Origin: Spirochaetaceae bacterium
GTDB lineage: Bacteria > Spirochaetota > Spirochaetia > DSM-27196 > SLAA01
Reading direction: 5' to 3'
Length of the DNA: 47,770 nucleotides
Assembly: GCA_003556605.1 (NCBI GenBank)
Contig: PWQX01000066.1
Coordinates: 1-47,770, forward strand
Shown: positions 37,580-46,734 of the stretch, piece after piece
Layout of the letters: every line of letters begins with the position of its first letter
Numbering within the stretch: position 1 is the first letter of the stretch
The notes under the pieces: generated by a model
What the model was told of the DNA's origin: nothing
Databases searched by the model: none
The model's input: only the letters and a program-made list of their open reading frames with translations
Translations under genes and position numbers: made by a program

Positions 37580-38644
37580 TTAGCCGCGCAAGCTGCGGTC
37601 CGCCCAGCGCAGCAGCTCCTCGGTCTGTTCCCACCCTATACACGCATCGGTGATGGACACACCGTACTCAAGCTGCCCGGGCCGCTCAGGAATCGGCTGT
37701 CTGCCTGACTTCAGGTTACTCTCGAGCATGAAACCGATAATCGCGCTTTGACCCTGTGCTCGCTGGCGCACCACCGAACGCAGTACCTTCTGCTGGCGGC
37801 TATGATCACGCCGACTGTTCATATGGCTACAGTCGATCATCACACGCGGCGGAAGCTTCGCCTCTTCCAACGCCGCCGCGGTGTCCTCCACTTGCTCATC
37901 GTGGTAGTTCGGGCCGCTTCGGCCTCCGCGCAGGATCACATGCCCCATCTCGTTACCGGTGGTATTGAGTACACAGGTGAGTCCGTGTTGATCGATACCG
38001 ATAAAACTATGCGGGTGCATCGAGGAGGAGAAAGCGTTTATCGCGGCGTCGATGCTCCCGTCGGTTCCGTTCTTGAACCCGACCGGTACCGACAACCCGC
38101 TCGCCATCTCGCGATGCGTTTGCGACTCGGTCGTGCGCGCGCCGATGGAAGCCCACGAGACCAGGTCGTCGAGAAACTGAGGCACAATAGGGTCGAGCAT
38201 CTCCGAACCAGCCGGCAATCCAAACCCGATGATGTCCAGCAGGAGCTTTCGCGCCACCCGCAGCCCCCGCTGAACATCCCCGCTGCCGTCGAGCGCGGGG
38301 TCGAGGATCAAGCCTCGCCAGCCGAGCCGCGTGCGCGGCTTCTCGAAATACACCCGCATTACGACATACAGGGTTTCAGAAACCTCCTGCCGCAGCTTTG
38401 CCAGGCGTTCGGCGTACTCGAGTGCGGCTTGGGGATCGTGAATCGAGCACGGACCTACCACCGCGAGCACACGGGGGTCTTGACCTTTGAGGATGGTTCC
38501 GATCACTCGACGGCTTTCGAAAACCCATCGGCTGATCTCCGGCGTCACCGGGTACTCTTGTTTGAGCTGTACGGGCGGAACGAGCGGCTTTAGCGAGGCA
38601 ATGCGTAGGTCGCTTGTCTTGATTGTCGTATTCTGTTGTGACAT
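37580..38644 (-). CDS. aroG: 3-deoxy-7-phosphoheptulonate synthase, type I
   Basis: Condenses phosphoenolpyruvate with erythrose 4-phosphate, the first shikimate-pathway step. The 354-residue protein is of the AroF/G/H class: VVGPCSIHDP, MRVYFEKPRTRLGW, GNEMGHVILRGG and VMIDCSHMNSRR. Which amino acid feeds back on it cannot be told, so the symbol is only a class label. The ribosome-binding site is weak (AGGGATAG, about 12 bases upstream). It is transcribed divergently from asnS. Confidence 0.93.
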   Translation of the reverse strand: MSQQNTTIKTSDLRIASLKPLVPPVQLKQEYPVTPEISRWVFESRRVIGTILKGQDPRVLAVVGPCSIHDPQAALEYAERLAKLRQEVSETLYVVMRVYFEKPRTRLGWRGLILDPALDGSGDVQRGLRVARKLLLDIIGFGLPAGSEMLDPIVPQFLDDLVSWASIGARTTESQTHREMASGLSVPVGFKNGTDGSIDAAINAFSSSMHPHSFIGIDQHGLTCVLNTTGNEMGHVILRGGRSGPNYHDEQVEDTAAALEEAKLPPRVMIDCSHMNSRRDHSRQQKVLRSVVRQRAQGQSAIIGFMLESNLKSGRQPIPERPGQLEYGVSITDACIGWEQTEELLRWADRSLRG

Positions 38645-38828
38645 GCGTACTGCGTCTATCCCTATCCGCGAATATGGTTGGCTTTGATCACAGCCGGGTA
38701 CACTATACTCCGAAACCCTTTGTCGCTACCAGGGCCCAGCAGAGGGCTCGCAGTGCTACGGACCGAAGATTGACGGTTGGTCGCGAGGTGTGCTACTGGT
38801 AGGCGATACCGTCGCAAGAGGAGATACC
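38645..38828. promoter_or_regulatory. Divergent promoter region between the DAHP synthase gene and asnS
   Basis: A symmetric ACTATACT core at 38702-38709 gives TATAGT on the minus strand and TATACT on the plus strand as overlapping -10 candidates. The -35 boxes are unclear (TTTGAT with a short spacer on the plus strand; nothing convincing on the minus). If real, the two genes would compete for polymerase. No gene is visible in the interval. Confidence 0.4.
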
Positions 38829-40232
38829 ATGCAGTTCAGCTTTGAACAGACCGTACGCGTGGCCGACGCGCTCGCCGGCTCAGGACTCGGTGAGGACATC
38901 TCGGTACACGGCTGGGTTCGCACCAAGCGCAGCAGCAAATCGGTAACCTTTGTGGAACTAAACGACGGTTCGTGCATGAACAGCCTACAGGTGATCTTTG
39001 CAGAAGACACCATGGTTCCCGCACCCGAGATCGAGCGTATGCAGACCGGCGCGAGCCTGGAGGTGACGGGAAAGCTCGCCGAGAGCCCGGGAGGACGGCA
39101 GACACTGGAACTGCAGGCGGCCCACGCACGTGTTCTCGGCGAGGCACCGGCCGACCGGTATCCGTTGCAGAAGAAGCGCCACAGCTTCGAATACCTTAGA
39201 GAAATCGCACACCTACGCGCCCGAACCAACACCTTTGGGGCGATCGCGCGCTTGCGTAACACCCTCAGTATGGCAGTGCATCGCTTTTTCCAGGAGTACG
39301 GATTCTACTATCTCCACACCCCGATTATTACCGCGAGCGACGCTGAGGGAGCGGGCGAGTTGTTTCAAGTCACTACCTTACCGCTGGATGAGCTGGCCGC
39401 CGAACAACGCGAGATCGACTATGCTGAGGATTTCTTCGGCAGGCGGGCGTATCTCACCGTCAGCGGGCAACTGAACGCAGAGATATACGCCTGCGCGCTT
39501 GAGCGTGTGTATACTTTCGGCCCGACTTTCCGCGCCGAGAACTCTAACACCAGCCGCCACCTCGCTGAGTTCTGGATGATAGAACCGGAAATGGCGTTCT
39601 GCGATCTGGATGGAAACATCGAGATCGCCGAGCGGTTTCTCCGCGCCTTGATCGAAGCGGCGCTGCGCGAGGCCACCGAGGACATGCAGTTCTTCGACAA
39701 GCGCATCCAACCGGGCCTGATCGCCGAGCTAGAACGGTTGCTTGCCGCAGAGTTCGCGCGAATGACCTACACTGAGGCGATAGACGCGCTGCGGCGCAGC
39801 GGAAGAACGTTCGAGTACACGCCGAGCTGGGGCTCCGACTTGCAGTCCGAGCACGAGCGCTACTTAACCGAAGAGCTCTATAACGGTCCGGTCATCGTCA
39901 CCGACTACCCGAAAGAAATCAAGGCGTTCTATATGAAGCTCAATGATGACGGGAAGACGGTCCGCGCAATGGATGTACTCGTGCCGCACCTCGGCGAGAT
40001 CATCGGAGGAAGTCAGCGTGAGGATGATCTGGAACTCTTGAAACAACGCATCGGCGAAGCGGGATTAGACCCACGGGCGTACTGGTGGTATCTCGACCTG
40101 CGCCGCTTCGGTTCGGTACCGCACTCCGGTTTCGGCCTCGGTTTCGAACGCGTGGTGCGGTACATCAGCGGCATGCAGAACATTCGCGACGTCATCCCGT
40201 TCCCGAGAGCGGTCCGCTCGGCCGAGTTTTAG
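38829..40232 (+). CDS. asnS: Asparaginyl-tRNA synthetase
   Basis: A class II synthetase charging tRNA-Asn with asparagine. I choose the ATG at 38829 with AGAGGAG upstream, giving 467 residues; an open frame from 38790 lacks a site. The N-terminal OB fold ([20 protein letters not shown]), motif 2 ([20 protein letters not shown]) and motif 3 ([15 protein letters not shown]) are clear. The SxR-type AsnRS pattern and the C-terminus RDVIPFPR distinguish it from AspRS. It ends 21 bases from the converging YaiI-family gene. Confidence 0.96.
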   Translation: MQFSFEQTVRVADALAGSGLGEDISVHGWVRTKRSSKSVTFVELNDGSCMNSLQVIFAEDTMVPAPEIERMQTGASLEVTGKLAESPGGRQTLELQAAHARVLGEAPADRYPLQKKRHSFEYLREIAHLRARTNTFGAIARLRNTLSMAVHRFFQEYGFYYLHTPIITASDAEGAGELFQVTTLPLDELAAEQREIDYAEDFFGRRAYLTVSGQLNAEIYACALERVYTFGPTFRAENSNTSRHLAEFWMIEPEMAFCDLDGNIEIAERFLRALIEAALREATEDMQFFDKRIQPGLIAELERLLAAEFARMTYTEAIDALRRSGRTFEYTPSWGSDLQSEHERYLTEELYNGPVIVTDYPKEIKAFYMKLNDDGKTVRAMDVLVPHLGEIIGGSQREDDLELLKQRIGEAGLDPRAYWWYLDLRRFGSVPHSGFGLGFERVVRYISGMQNIRDVIPFPRAVRSAEF

Positions 40233-40253
40233 GCCGATGCGGCGTTCATATGC

Positions 40254-40715
40254 CTATGCGCGCCTGCGAAGCTCGCGGTCGAGCGCGTTCGCAAACAACT
40301 GCGTTGCCCTGTTGTCGTGGATTTCTCCGGAACCGCGGTACAGGCCGGCGTCACGCAGCTCCTTGCTGAAGTCGCGCAACGACAAACGCTCCCGAACGTT
40401 CTCGCTTGTGAAGACCTCGCCGCGGTCATTGAGTACAACCAAGCCGCGTTCAACCAACTGCGCCGCAAGCGGGATATCGCGCGTTACCACGATGTCGCCT
40501 GCCTGCGCCTCAGCGAGTATTCGCATATCCACCGCCTCGGGCTGACCGGGCACCACTTTCAACCACACGTACTCGGAATCCGGCAGCGTGATCTCACGGT
40601 TCGCAAGGTAGTAGGCCGGAATACGGCAGCGCTGTGCCGCGCGTGCAACTACCTCGCGAATCCGGCGCGGGCACGAATCGGCATCAACCCAGATCGCCGC
40701 GACTGCGCTATCCAT
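40254..40715 (-). CDS. YaiI/YqxD family protein (DUF188)
   Basis: The 153-residue protein matches the YaiI/YqxD family, a PIN-like fold of unknown function. It shows IWVDADSCPRRIREVVARAA with the conserved Asp pair, DIVVTRDIPLAAQLVERG, LNDRGEVFT and RERLSLRDFSKELRDAG. The ATG at 40715 overlaps the end of manA, with GGAGG three to four bases upstream, so it is translationally coupled to manA. Whether this coupling has meaning is unknown. Confidence 0.88.
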   Translation of the reverse strand: MDSAVAAIWVDADSCPRRIREVVARAAQRCRIPAYYLANREITLPDSEYVWLKVVPGQPEAVDMRILAEAQAGDIVVTRDIPLAAQLVERGLVVLNDRGEVFTSENVRERLSLRDFSKELRDAGLYRGSGEIHDNRATQLFANALDRELRRRA

Positions 40716-41952
40716 CGGCCTCCAGGGTCCCAACCCGTGCGCGATAAAGCAAGGCGCTTCCGGAAACGCTGTAGCTACCGGTATCGGCGGTGACGAACGC
40801 CGATTCCCCGGGCTCCAACCGGATCACCTGGTCATCGAAGCGCAGGTCGCTGTAACCGTCGAGGCTCAGCAGAATCTCGAGAGTGTTGCCGGTCTCCAGC
40901 CGCACCGCCCCCGCGGCGCCCCCCAGGTGTTTCGGCGCCGGCAACGACGGGGTACTGTGCCGCCATAACTCGAACTCCGGCACCGGAGTGCGATACACGC
41001 GCGAGGTCCTGTCGACGACCTCGGGATCGATAATCTGAACATCTGTGCGCTCGAACCGCAAGATTCGCCGAAGCTCATCGCGATCGATGTGTTTCGCGGT
41101 GAGTCCGCCGCGCAATACGTTATCAGAGCTCGCCATGATCTCGATCGCAGAACCGCGTAAGTACGCGTGCAGCTCACCGGCCGGCAGGAACATACCGTCA
41201 CCAGGCCTGAGCTTAACGAGATTTAGATATAGGGGCGCCAGCGCACCGAGGTCTTGCGGGAAACTGCGCGTCAGCTCATGCACCCAGTACCACATCACGT
41301 CCTGACGCTTTACTTGCGCGATCTGATCGGCCTTCGCTAACAGCATGTCGACTTCTTGCTTAGGAATACCGAGCAACGCCTGCACCAATGCAGCGTATGC
41401 CTGCTGCTCATCCGACATCTCCAACGCCTCAAAGGCTCCGCTGAGGATCTGAGGACACTCAATACTCCCGAGCCGGCGGCGGATTTCCGGTATCGGCCGG
41501 AAACCACGCAGGGCCCAGAACTCTCCCATCGCGACAATCAGCTCGGGCTTCGAGTTCTTGTCCCGATAGTTCCGCTCGAAGGCATCGATCGGGATCCCCG
41601 CCCGTTCTTCGCGTTCAAAGCCTTCGCGGGCCTGATGCTTCGTAGGATGAGCTTGTATCGAAAGCGCGGTGTGCACCGCCAGAATTTTGAACAAGAACGG
41701 CAAACGCCCGTCGAAGCGTTCGGCAACCCGCGGCCCAAGACGCGTAAAAGGATCTGCTGCGATGTACTCCCCGAGCGGCTGCAGTTTTCCGGGCGCAATC
41801 TCCACCTTTGAAGGTGCTTTGGGATGCGCTCCCATCCATAACTCGGCCATCGGCTCACGGCTTGGATTGGACAACCGCAGCAAACGGGGGATGGCATCCA
41901 AAGAACCCCAAGCGTAGCGTTGGATCTCGTTTTGCAACCGTAGAATAGGCAT
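40708..41952 (-). CDS. manA: Mannose-6-phosphate isomerase, class I
   Basis: Interconverts mannose 6-phosphate and fructose 6-phosphate; a zinc enzyme. I choose the ATG at 41952, giving 414 residues beginning MPILRLQNEIQRYAWGSLDA, the family start; a frame open to 42072 runs through the promoter. Zinc-ligand motifs are ALSIQAHPTK, KPELI and LPAGELHAYL, with the C-terminal DNVLRGGLT segment. No ribosome-binding site precedes the ATG and the -10 box lies 11 bases before it, so the mRNA is probably leaderless. It is divergent from pfp, and both feed fructose 6-phosphate metabolism. Confidence 0.93.
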   Translation of the reverse strand: MPILRLQNEIQRYAWGSLDAIPRLLRLSNPSREPMAELWMGAHPKAPSKVEIAPGKLQPLGEYIAADPFTRLGPRVAERFDGRLPFLFKILAVHTALSIQAHPTKHQAREGFEREERAGIPIDAFERNYRDKNSKPELIVAMGEFWALRGFRPIPEIRRRLGSIECPQILSGAFEALEMSDEQQAYAALVQALLGIPKQEVDMLLAKADQIAQVKRQDVMWYWVHELTRSFPQDLGALAPLYLNLVKLRPGDGMFLPAGELHAYLRGSAIEIMASSDNVLRGGLTAKHIDRDELRRILRFERTDVQIIDPEVVDRTSRVYRTPVPEFELWRHSTPSLPAPKHLGGAAGAVRLETGNTLEILLSLDGYSDLRFDDQVIRLEPGESAFVTADTGSYSVSGSALLYRARVGTLEADG

Positions 41953-41962
41953 GATGGATTTC

Positions 41963-41991
41963 AGTGTAGTCACCCCAGGCGGAACCGTCAA
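41963..41991 (-). promoter_or_regulatory. Promoter of manA, probably giving a leaderless mRNA
   Basis: TTGACG (41986-41991), a 17-base spacer and TACACT (41963-41968) on the minus strand. Initiation is predicted near 41956, four bases before the ATG at 41952. Confidence 0.8.
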
Positions 41992-42026
41992 CGTGCTTAC
42001 CGATCCCTGCGGCACCGATGTACGCC

Positions 42027-42055
42027 TTGATATTCCAGCGGTACGCCAATACAAT
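42027..42055 (+). promoter_or_regulatory. Promoter of pfp
   Basis: TTGATA (42027-42032), a 17-base spacer and TACAAT (42050-42055), close to consensus. It gives a leader of about 40 bases carrying a GAGGA ribosome-binding site. It lies 35 bases from the divergent manA promoter. Confidence 0.82.
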
Positions 42056-42101
42056 CGAGGTAGCTTCGGCACTAACCTGAGATTAACGAGGATAGTAAAC
42101 T

Positions 42102-43763
42102 ATGAGCATTTCACCGTTACAACAAGCACGCTACCAGTACAAGCCCAAAGTCCCAGCCGCCCTGGCCGAGAGTATCGATGAACTCGGTGCCGTACAGAGC
42201 GGCGAGCCGATCGGGACTGATTTCCCGGCTGAGATTCGCGAGCATTTTCCTCACACCTTAGGACGCAGTATCCTGCGGTTTCGCATTGGTGAAGGCCGCT
42301 CGCCGAAGCGCAACCCGTTCCGAGTAGCGGTGATTCTTTCCGGCGGACAGGCCCCGGGAGGACACAACGTGATCGCGGGCTTGTTTGACGGACTCAAGAA
42401 GGTACACCCTGAGTCCCAGCTATTCGGCTTTCAAAACGGTCCCGGAGGAATACTCGACGACGACTGTATCGAGCTTACGGGCGAACTCATTGACCGCTAC
42501 CGCAACACCGGCGGGTTCGATATCATCGGGTCCGGGCGGACGAAGTTAGAAAGCGAAGACCAGTTCAAACGCACTACCGATGTATTCCGTAAACGCAATC
42601 TGGACGCGTTGGTGGTAGTTGGAGGAGACGACTCCAACACGAACGCGGCACTGCTCGCCGAGTACATGGAGCGCGAGAAGACCGGGATACAAGTCATCGG
42701 GGTACCGAAAACCATCGACGGCGACCTCAAGAGTGAGCACGTGGAGGCTTCGTTCGGCTTTGATACCGCTTCTAAGTCCTACGCCGAGCTCATCGGGAAC
42801 ATTGCGCGAGACGCCGCCTCGGCGCGCAAGTACTGGCATTTCATCAAACTGATGGGCCGATCGGCCTCCCACATCGCACTCGAGTGTGCGCTGCAAACCC
42901 AACCGAATATCTGCATCATCTCAGAAGAAGTCGCCGAGAAAGGACAACAGCTTGAAGAAGTTGTATATCAGATCGTCACTACGATCGTGCGTCGTTCGAA
43001 GCGCGGCGACAACTTTGGAGTTGTCCTTGTGCCCGAAGGCCTGATAGAAGCGATCCCCGAGATTAACGCACTCATTTCCGAGATCAATGTCTTGCTCGCC
43101 GAGAACGAGCATTACTTCACCACCTTGAAGACCTTCGAGGACCAGGCCGAATGGGTGAATAAGAAGCTCAACCGCGACCTGTCGTACCTGTTCTCCACGC
43201 TTCCGAACGAGATTCAGCGGCAGCTCTTGATGGATCGCGATCCGCACGGAAACGTGCAGGTTTCCCGGATCGACACCGAACGCCTCTTGGTGGACATGGT
43301 GGAAACGCGCCTGAACGAAATGAAGTCACGGGGGGACTTTCAAGGGAAGTTTTCTCATCAAGACCATTTCTTCGGTTACGAAGGGCGTGCCGCCTTTCCG
43401 AGCAACTTCGACGCCGATTACTGTCAGACTCTCGGTATGACCGCCGGACTGTTGATCGCGTGCGGAGCGAACGGCTATATCAGCGCGGTGCGCGGGCTCG
43501 CGCGACCGAGCTCGCAATGGGAGTCCGGCGGAATCCCGCTGGTCGGCATGATGACCATGGAGAAACGCAAAGGCAAGATGAAGCCGGTTATCGAGAAAGC
43601 ACTCGTCAAGACCTCCGGAAAACCGTTCACGACCTTCGAAGCGCAACGTGAGCACTGGGCGGTAGAGACCGCGTATCGGTACCCGGGTGCGATCCAATAC
43701 TTCGGGCCGGCGGAGATCGCCGACCAGCCGAGTTTGACCTTACAGCTGGAGCACCAATCGTAA
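42102..43763 (+). CDS. pfp: Diphosphate-dependent fructose-6-phosphate 1-phosphotransferase
   Basis: Reversibly phosphorylates fructose 6-phosphate using PPi. The 553-residue length is that of the long PFP class known in spirochaetes and plants. [16 protein letters not shown] lies at residues 79-93. GGDDSNTNA at 174-182 has the second Asp that replaces Gly of ATP enzymes and blocks [12 protein letters not shown] at 201-209 carries the PPi-specific Lys203 and catalytic Asp206. [12 protein letters not shown] binds fructose 6-phosphate. It has its own strong promoter and is divergent from manA. Confidence 0.95.
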   Translation: MSISPLQQARYQYKPKVPAALAESIDELGAVQSGEPIGTDFPAEIREHFPHTLGRSILRFRIGEGRSPKRNPFRVAVILSGGQAPGGHNVIAGLFDGLKKVHPESQLFGFQNGPGGILDDDCIELTGELIDRYRNTGGFDIIGSGRTKLESEDQFKRTTDVFRKRNLDALVVVGGDDSNTNAALLAEYMEREKTGIQVIGVPKTIDGDLKSEHVEASFGFDTASKSYAELIGNIARDAASARKYWHFIKLMGRSASHIALECALQTQPNICIISEEVAEKGQQLEEVVYQIVTTIVRRSKRGDNFGVVLVPEGLIEAIPEINALISEINVLLAENEHYFTTLKTFEDQAEWVNKKLNRDLSYLFSTLPNEIQRQLLMDRDPHGNVQVSRIDTERLLVDMVETRLNEMKSRGDFQGKFSHQDHFFGYEGRAAFPSNFDADYCQTLGMTAGLLIACGANGYISAVRGLARPSSQWESGGIPLVGMMTMEKRKGKMKPVIEKALVKTSGKPFTTFEAQREHWAVETAYRYPGAIQYFGPAEIADQPSLTLQLEHQS

Positions 43764-43845
43764 GCGCGGCGGCTCCGGGTGGGCTTGCCGTGACTAACAG
43801 ACCGTCGTAGCGGGTACTCATAAAGGAGCGCTGAGCCTGCACCGC

Positions 43846-45273
43846 TTATTGAAGCGCACTCGCCGCGCGGAGCGCGCGGTAGAGGGCGACCATTCCGGCA
43901 GTATCCCGCCGGCAGTACCGCCGCAACTCGGCGAGTTGCATCTCGGCCTTGTCCAGCGGCGATTGCCGGAGACACAGCTGTACATACAGCTCCGCAGCCT
44001 GCCTGCCGTCCTGCACCGTGAGATCACTCCAGTTGAAACCGCAAAGCAAGGGAAGTATCGTCTTCATCGAGTATCTGCCGCGCTGTTCAAGATGGTAATA
44101 CCATAACGAACGAAACGGGACGAGCAGGTCGCAGATTCGGGCGTTGATCGCGCGCAGCGAATCGGCGAACTGCGGGGATCGACCTGACAAACCTGCGAGG
44201 ACAGCTCGCTCAAAAGTGGCATCGTACACCACCACGGTCTCAATCGGTAGCAACGCCGCTACCAGCGCTCGACATAGCTCTTCGCGATCATCAGGACCAG
44301 GCTTCATGATGTACTCCACCGATTGCGGCTCGGAATCCGGCGTTTTCAGAATCTGAGAAGAGAACAGAAACGGAACGCGCTCGAATGGCCCAACGTCCTC
44401 GTACAAAGGTAGCGCGCTGCCGAACGCCTCAAAATCCAGGAACGCAAGCGGGAATGAAAGCCGCTCTAGGAAGGACTGCAGTGCTTCGCGTTGGATCTGG
44501 GGATGCCCGCTAACAACGGCGTGACGCTGTACGTGCTGCTGCCGGTCGAACGGCAGATCATCAGGGAGCTCGCTGATGCGGCGATACCCGGCGCGGTACC
44601 ATTCGCGCACCGAAGCACGGCGCCCTCCCAAGGTGCGCAGATCGTCTCTTGACATCTCGTGTCTCGGACCGTCGCACACGGGACAGTGTCCCAAACGCGA
44701 GCAACGCGGCAGTTCGGCGGGCCGTTCAGCCCGTGCAGCCTTCAACAAATCGGGGACCCGCAGGCGCGCGCGGTCACGCATCCGCTGTGCTGCAGCGGTG
44801 TAGTCGCACAACCGAAACAGGCGCGCCGGCTCGAGTTTTCCCCGCCGCCGATACGAACTGTCGAGCAGTAACAACCACGTCCGCGAGAGACGCACCCCGG
44901 CTTCTTCGGCAGCGTACATGAGAAAACCCAACTCGGTAAGATCAATGTCGCGAGCGCGGGTGCCGGCCCGTACGAGTATCGCATCAAAGCACTGTTCGTT
45001 GTACTCGAGCGCGAGCGGAATCTCGGCACACAATTGTTCGGTTACGAGCGACAGCGGTGAGTGCTCGTACGGCGCCGAGCCGAAGGACAACTCCGCCGCC
45101 GTGCGGCAAAACTCAACTGCAAGCGCATGAAGCTCTCGCTGCTCTGCAGACGAGTTATCGCCGACCGGCGCCTCAGAAGCGGCGGCGACTCGCACCCGGA
45201 ACTCGCGCAGGCAGCGCAGGCCGGCTCGATAAGCCTCAGCGTCGATCCGCACGGCATTATGACCGGTGCTCAA
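43846..45273 (-). CDS. DUF2779-type protein: Cas4-like iron-sulfur region plus DEDD exonuclease-like domain
   Basis: The 475-residue protein resembles DUF2779. The N-terminal half has Cys21 and a C-X5-C-X2-C cluster (Cys191, Cys197, Cys200), the spacing used for a [4Fe-4S] cluster in Cas4/AddB-type nucleases. The expected PD-(D/E)XK core, with an E-x-K pair, is not visible near residues 96-125. The C-terminal half looks like a DEDD 3'-5' exonuclease: Asp280 and Glu282 in LDFEAF, Asp351 in VVVYDATFE, Asp457 in YCRRDTAGM. Its TTG start overlaps the stop of the TPR gene upstream (TTGA). No CRISPR array is near. A DNA- or RNA-processing role is inferred only. Confidence 0.75.
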   Translation of the reverse strand: MSTGHNAVRIDAEAYRAGLRCLREFRVRVAAASEAPVGDNSSAEQRELHALAVEFCRTAAELSFGSAPYEHSPLSLVTEQLCAEIPLALEYNEQCFDAILVRAGTRARDIDLTELGFLMYAAEEAGVRLSRTWLLLLDSSYRRRGKLEPARLFRLCDYTAAAQRMRDRARLRVPDLLKAARAERPAELPRCSRLGHCPVCDGPRHEMSRDDLRTLGGRRASVREWYRAGYRRISELPDDLPFDRQQHVQRHAVVSGHPQIQREALQSFLERLSFPLAFLDFEAFGSALPLYEDVGPFERVPFLFSSQILKTPDSEPQSVEYIMKPGPDDREELCRALVAALLPIETVVVYDATFERAVLAGLSGRSPQFADSLRAINARICDLLVPFRSLWYYHLEQRGRYSMKTILPLLCGFNWSDLTVQDGRQAAELYVQLCLRQSPLDKAEMQLAELRRYCRRDTAGMVALYRALRAASALQ

Positions 45274-45560
45274 TCAGCCGCGCCGTTTTCCAGTTGTTCG
45301 GCAAGCCTGACATACGCGAGGCCGAGATTATGGTGTGCGTTGCCGCGATTATAGAACAGCTCCGGGACGGTGTCATCGATGGTGATTGCGTGCGTGTAAC
45401 GCTCAACGGCTTCGCCGAGCCGGCCGTCGGCGTACGCGCTTTCGGCTTGTTCAACCGCTCTCCGGAACTCCGCGGCCACCGCCGCCGTCGCCACCGCCAG
45501 TAGCATACCCGCCGCAGCCACTGCGGCACTTCTGTCCACCCCTCGATTCACGTGCGCCAT
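45270..45560 (-). CDS. Small exported TPR-like protein
   Basis: The 96-residue product has a signal peptide at about residues 11-30 (AAVAAAGMLLAVATAAVAA) with an Ala-x-Ala cleavage site, then one or two TPR-like helices (AVEQAESAYADGRLGEAVER, then ELFYNRGNAHHNLGLAYVRL). The motif FYNRGNA resembles BatE-type TPR proteins of the Bat (aerotolerance) locus, but the protein is much shorter and no other bat genes are present. It may be a truncated relative. It overlaps the start of the DUF2779-type gene. Confidence 0.6.
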   Translation of the reverse strand: MAHVNRGVDRSAAVAAAGMLLAVATAAVAAEFRRAVEQAESAYADGRLGEAVERYTHAITIDDTVPELFYNRGNAHHNLGLAYVRLAEQLENGAAD

Positions 45561-45579
45561 ACCCCCTTGCTGGAACGCA

Positions 45580-45609
45580 AGTGTACCCCCAAAGACTGCG
45601 GCCCGTAAA
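45580..45609 (-). promoter_or_regulatory. Promoter of the TPR and DUF2779 genes
   Basis: TTTACG (45604-45609), an 18-base spacer and TACACT (45580-45585) on the minus strand. Predicted initiation is about 13 bases before the TPR gene start, leaving an AAGGGGG just upstream of the ATG. Confidence 0.55.
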
Positions 45610-45615
45610 CCGCCG

Positions 45616-45645
45616 TTGTGACACTGTCTCTCGCTGTGCTACCAT
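45616..45645 (+). promoter_or_regulatory. Candidate promoter of the phospholipase-C-like gene, leaderless
   Basis: TTGTGA (45616-45621), an 18-base spacer and TACCAT (45640-45645); GTGACA with a 16-base spacer is an alternative -35. Initiation would fall at 45651-45652, on the ATG itself. Confidence 0.55.
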
Positions 45646-45650
45646 GCCGC

Positions 45651-46712
45651 ATGCCCTCTCAGCTGGCGCATGTGTTCTTTGCAATCGATAGTATCGCTCA
45701 TGCGCTTCCGAAGGACGCGGTCAAGACAATCATGCAGCACCGCGGCGCGCTGGGTCTCGGGGCGCAAGGGCCGGACATTTTTCTGCATAATCGTCGCAGC
45801 AAGCCCTCGGCCCTGCGCTACGGCGCGCGTCTCCATCGCGCTGACTATGGGAGTGTTCTCGCCGACGCTGCGGTCGCTGCATACCGGCGCGGTGCCGATC
45901 CGCTCGGTCAGACCGCGGCGTATCTCTATGGCTTCGCTACCCACGCCACGCTTGACCGGTTTTTGCATCCATACATCAACTATTGCAGCGGCTGGTTCGA
46001 CCGTGATCGGCCCGAGACCGCCACGCTCCGTGCCATGCACGCGTTTCTCGAGCGCTTGATCGACACTGCGTTGATGCGGGCGCGGCACGGAACCGCCCCG
46101 AGCGCCACTCCGCTGCTTGAGTACCTCGACTTAGGCGCTGAGCTGCCCGAATCAATCGCGCGGGCCCTGCAACGCGGGCTGCACGCGCACATTCCGGGCG
46201 CACGAACCGACCCCGAGCTCGCGCTGCGCGTGCACAACGCCTACCGCGATGCACGCGGCTACTACCGCTGGGCTCATCACGACCTTACCGCAGCTCGCCG
46301 CGCCGCAGCGCGCTCGCACGGCTCGCACGAACAACGAATGCGCCGGCTTACCATCTTACATCCCGATGCAGTGCCGGTTGGTTTAGACGTGCTGAACCTC
46401 CGACGACGACGCTGGCGCGATCCGTGCCCGGACGGGCGGACGCGCAACGAATCGGTGCCGCAACTGTATCGACGCGCACTCGACCCGGCCGCAGCCGGAG
46501 TAGTGGCGCTGTATCGCCTTTTGACGACCCCGCATGCCGCCGAGGTCTCACCACACCGACGCGTGGTGCTGCAAAGCGTGGGAAACAGCGACTTGAGTGA
46601 CCATTATCACCGCCGGTTGCGCTGCAGGAAGCGCTTCAGCCGCCCATTACCGCTTCGTCGCTTGCTTGAACTGCTGTACACCGAGCTATCCGCTGAGCAT
46701 CCCGGCCTGTGA
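45651..46712 (+). CDS. Zinc-dependent phospholipase C family protein
   Basis: The 353-residue protein resembles the zinc-dependent phospholipase C (S1/P1 nuclease-like) superfamily. Likely metal ligands are His7 in QLAHVFF, Asp42 in QGPDIFLHN, His46, His62, His98 and Asp102 in ATHATLDRFLHPYINY, and His106. The start GPDIF-type motif and overall length match proteins I associate with spirochaetes and firmicutes. There is no clear signal peptide from the ATG at 45651; an open frame from 45618 would add 11 hydrophobic residues but starts inside the promoter. No Shine-Dalgarno is visible. Substrate is unknown. Confidence 0.75.
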   Translation: MPSQLAHVFFAIDSIAHALPKDAVKTIMQHRGALGLGAQGPDIFLHNRRSKPSALRYGARLHRADYGSVLADAAVAAYRRGADPLGQTAAYLYGFATHATLDRFLHPYINYCSGWFDRDRPETATLRAMHAFLERLIDTALMRARHGTAPSATPLLEYLDLGAELPESIARALQRGLHAHIPGARTDPELALRVHNAYRDARGYYRWAHHDLTAARRAAARSHGSHEQRMRRLTILHPDAVPVGLDVLNLRRRRWRDPCPDGRTRNESVPQLYRRALDPAAAGVVALYRLLTTPHAAEVSPHRRVVLQSVGNSDLSDHYHRRLRCRKRFSRPLPLRRLLELLYTELSAEHPGL

Positions 46713-46713
46713 G

Positions 46714-46725
46714 GGCGCGCGCGCC
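46714..46725. repeat. GC palindrome between convergent genes
   Basis: Perfect 12-base palindrome GGCGCGCGCGCC in the 22 bases between two converging stop codons. It may help separate transcripts, but no T run accompanies it. Confidence 0.35.
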
Positions 46726-46734
46726 TACAGCGGT

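Noticed and set aside
43846-45273. CRISPR-Cas association of the Cas4-like protein
   Set aside because: I found no repeat-spacer array and no other cas-like gene in the window; both sides are housekeeping genes.
46714-46725. The GC palindrome as an attachment or recombination site
   Set aside because: It is a short alternating GC run between convergent genes with no integrase or duplicated flank.
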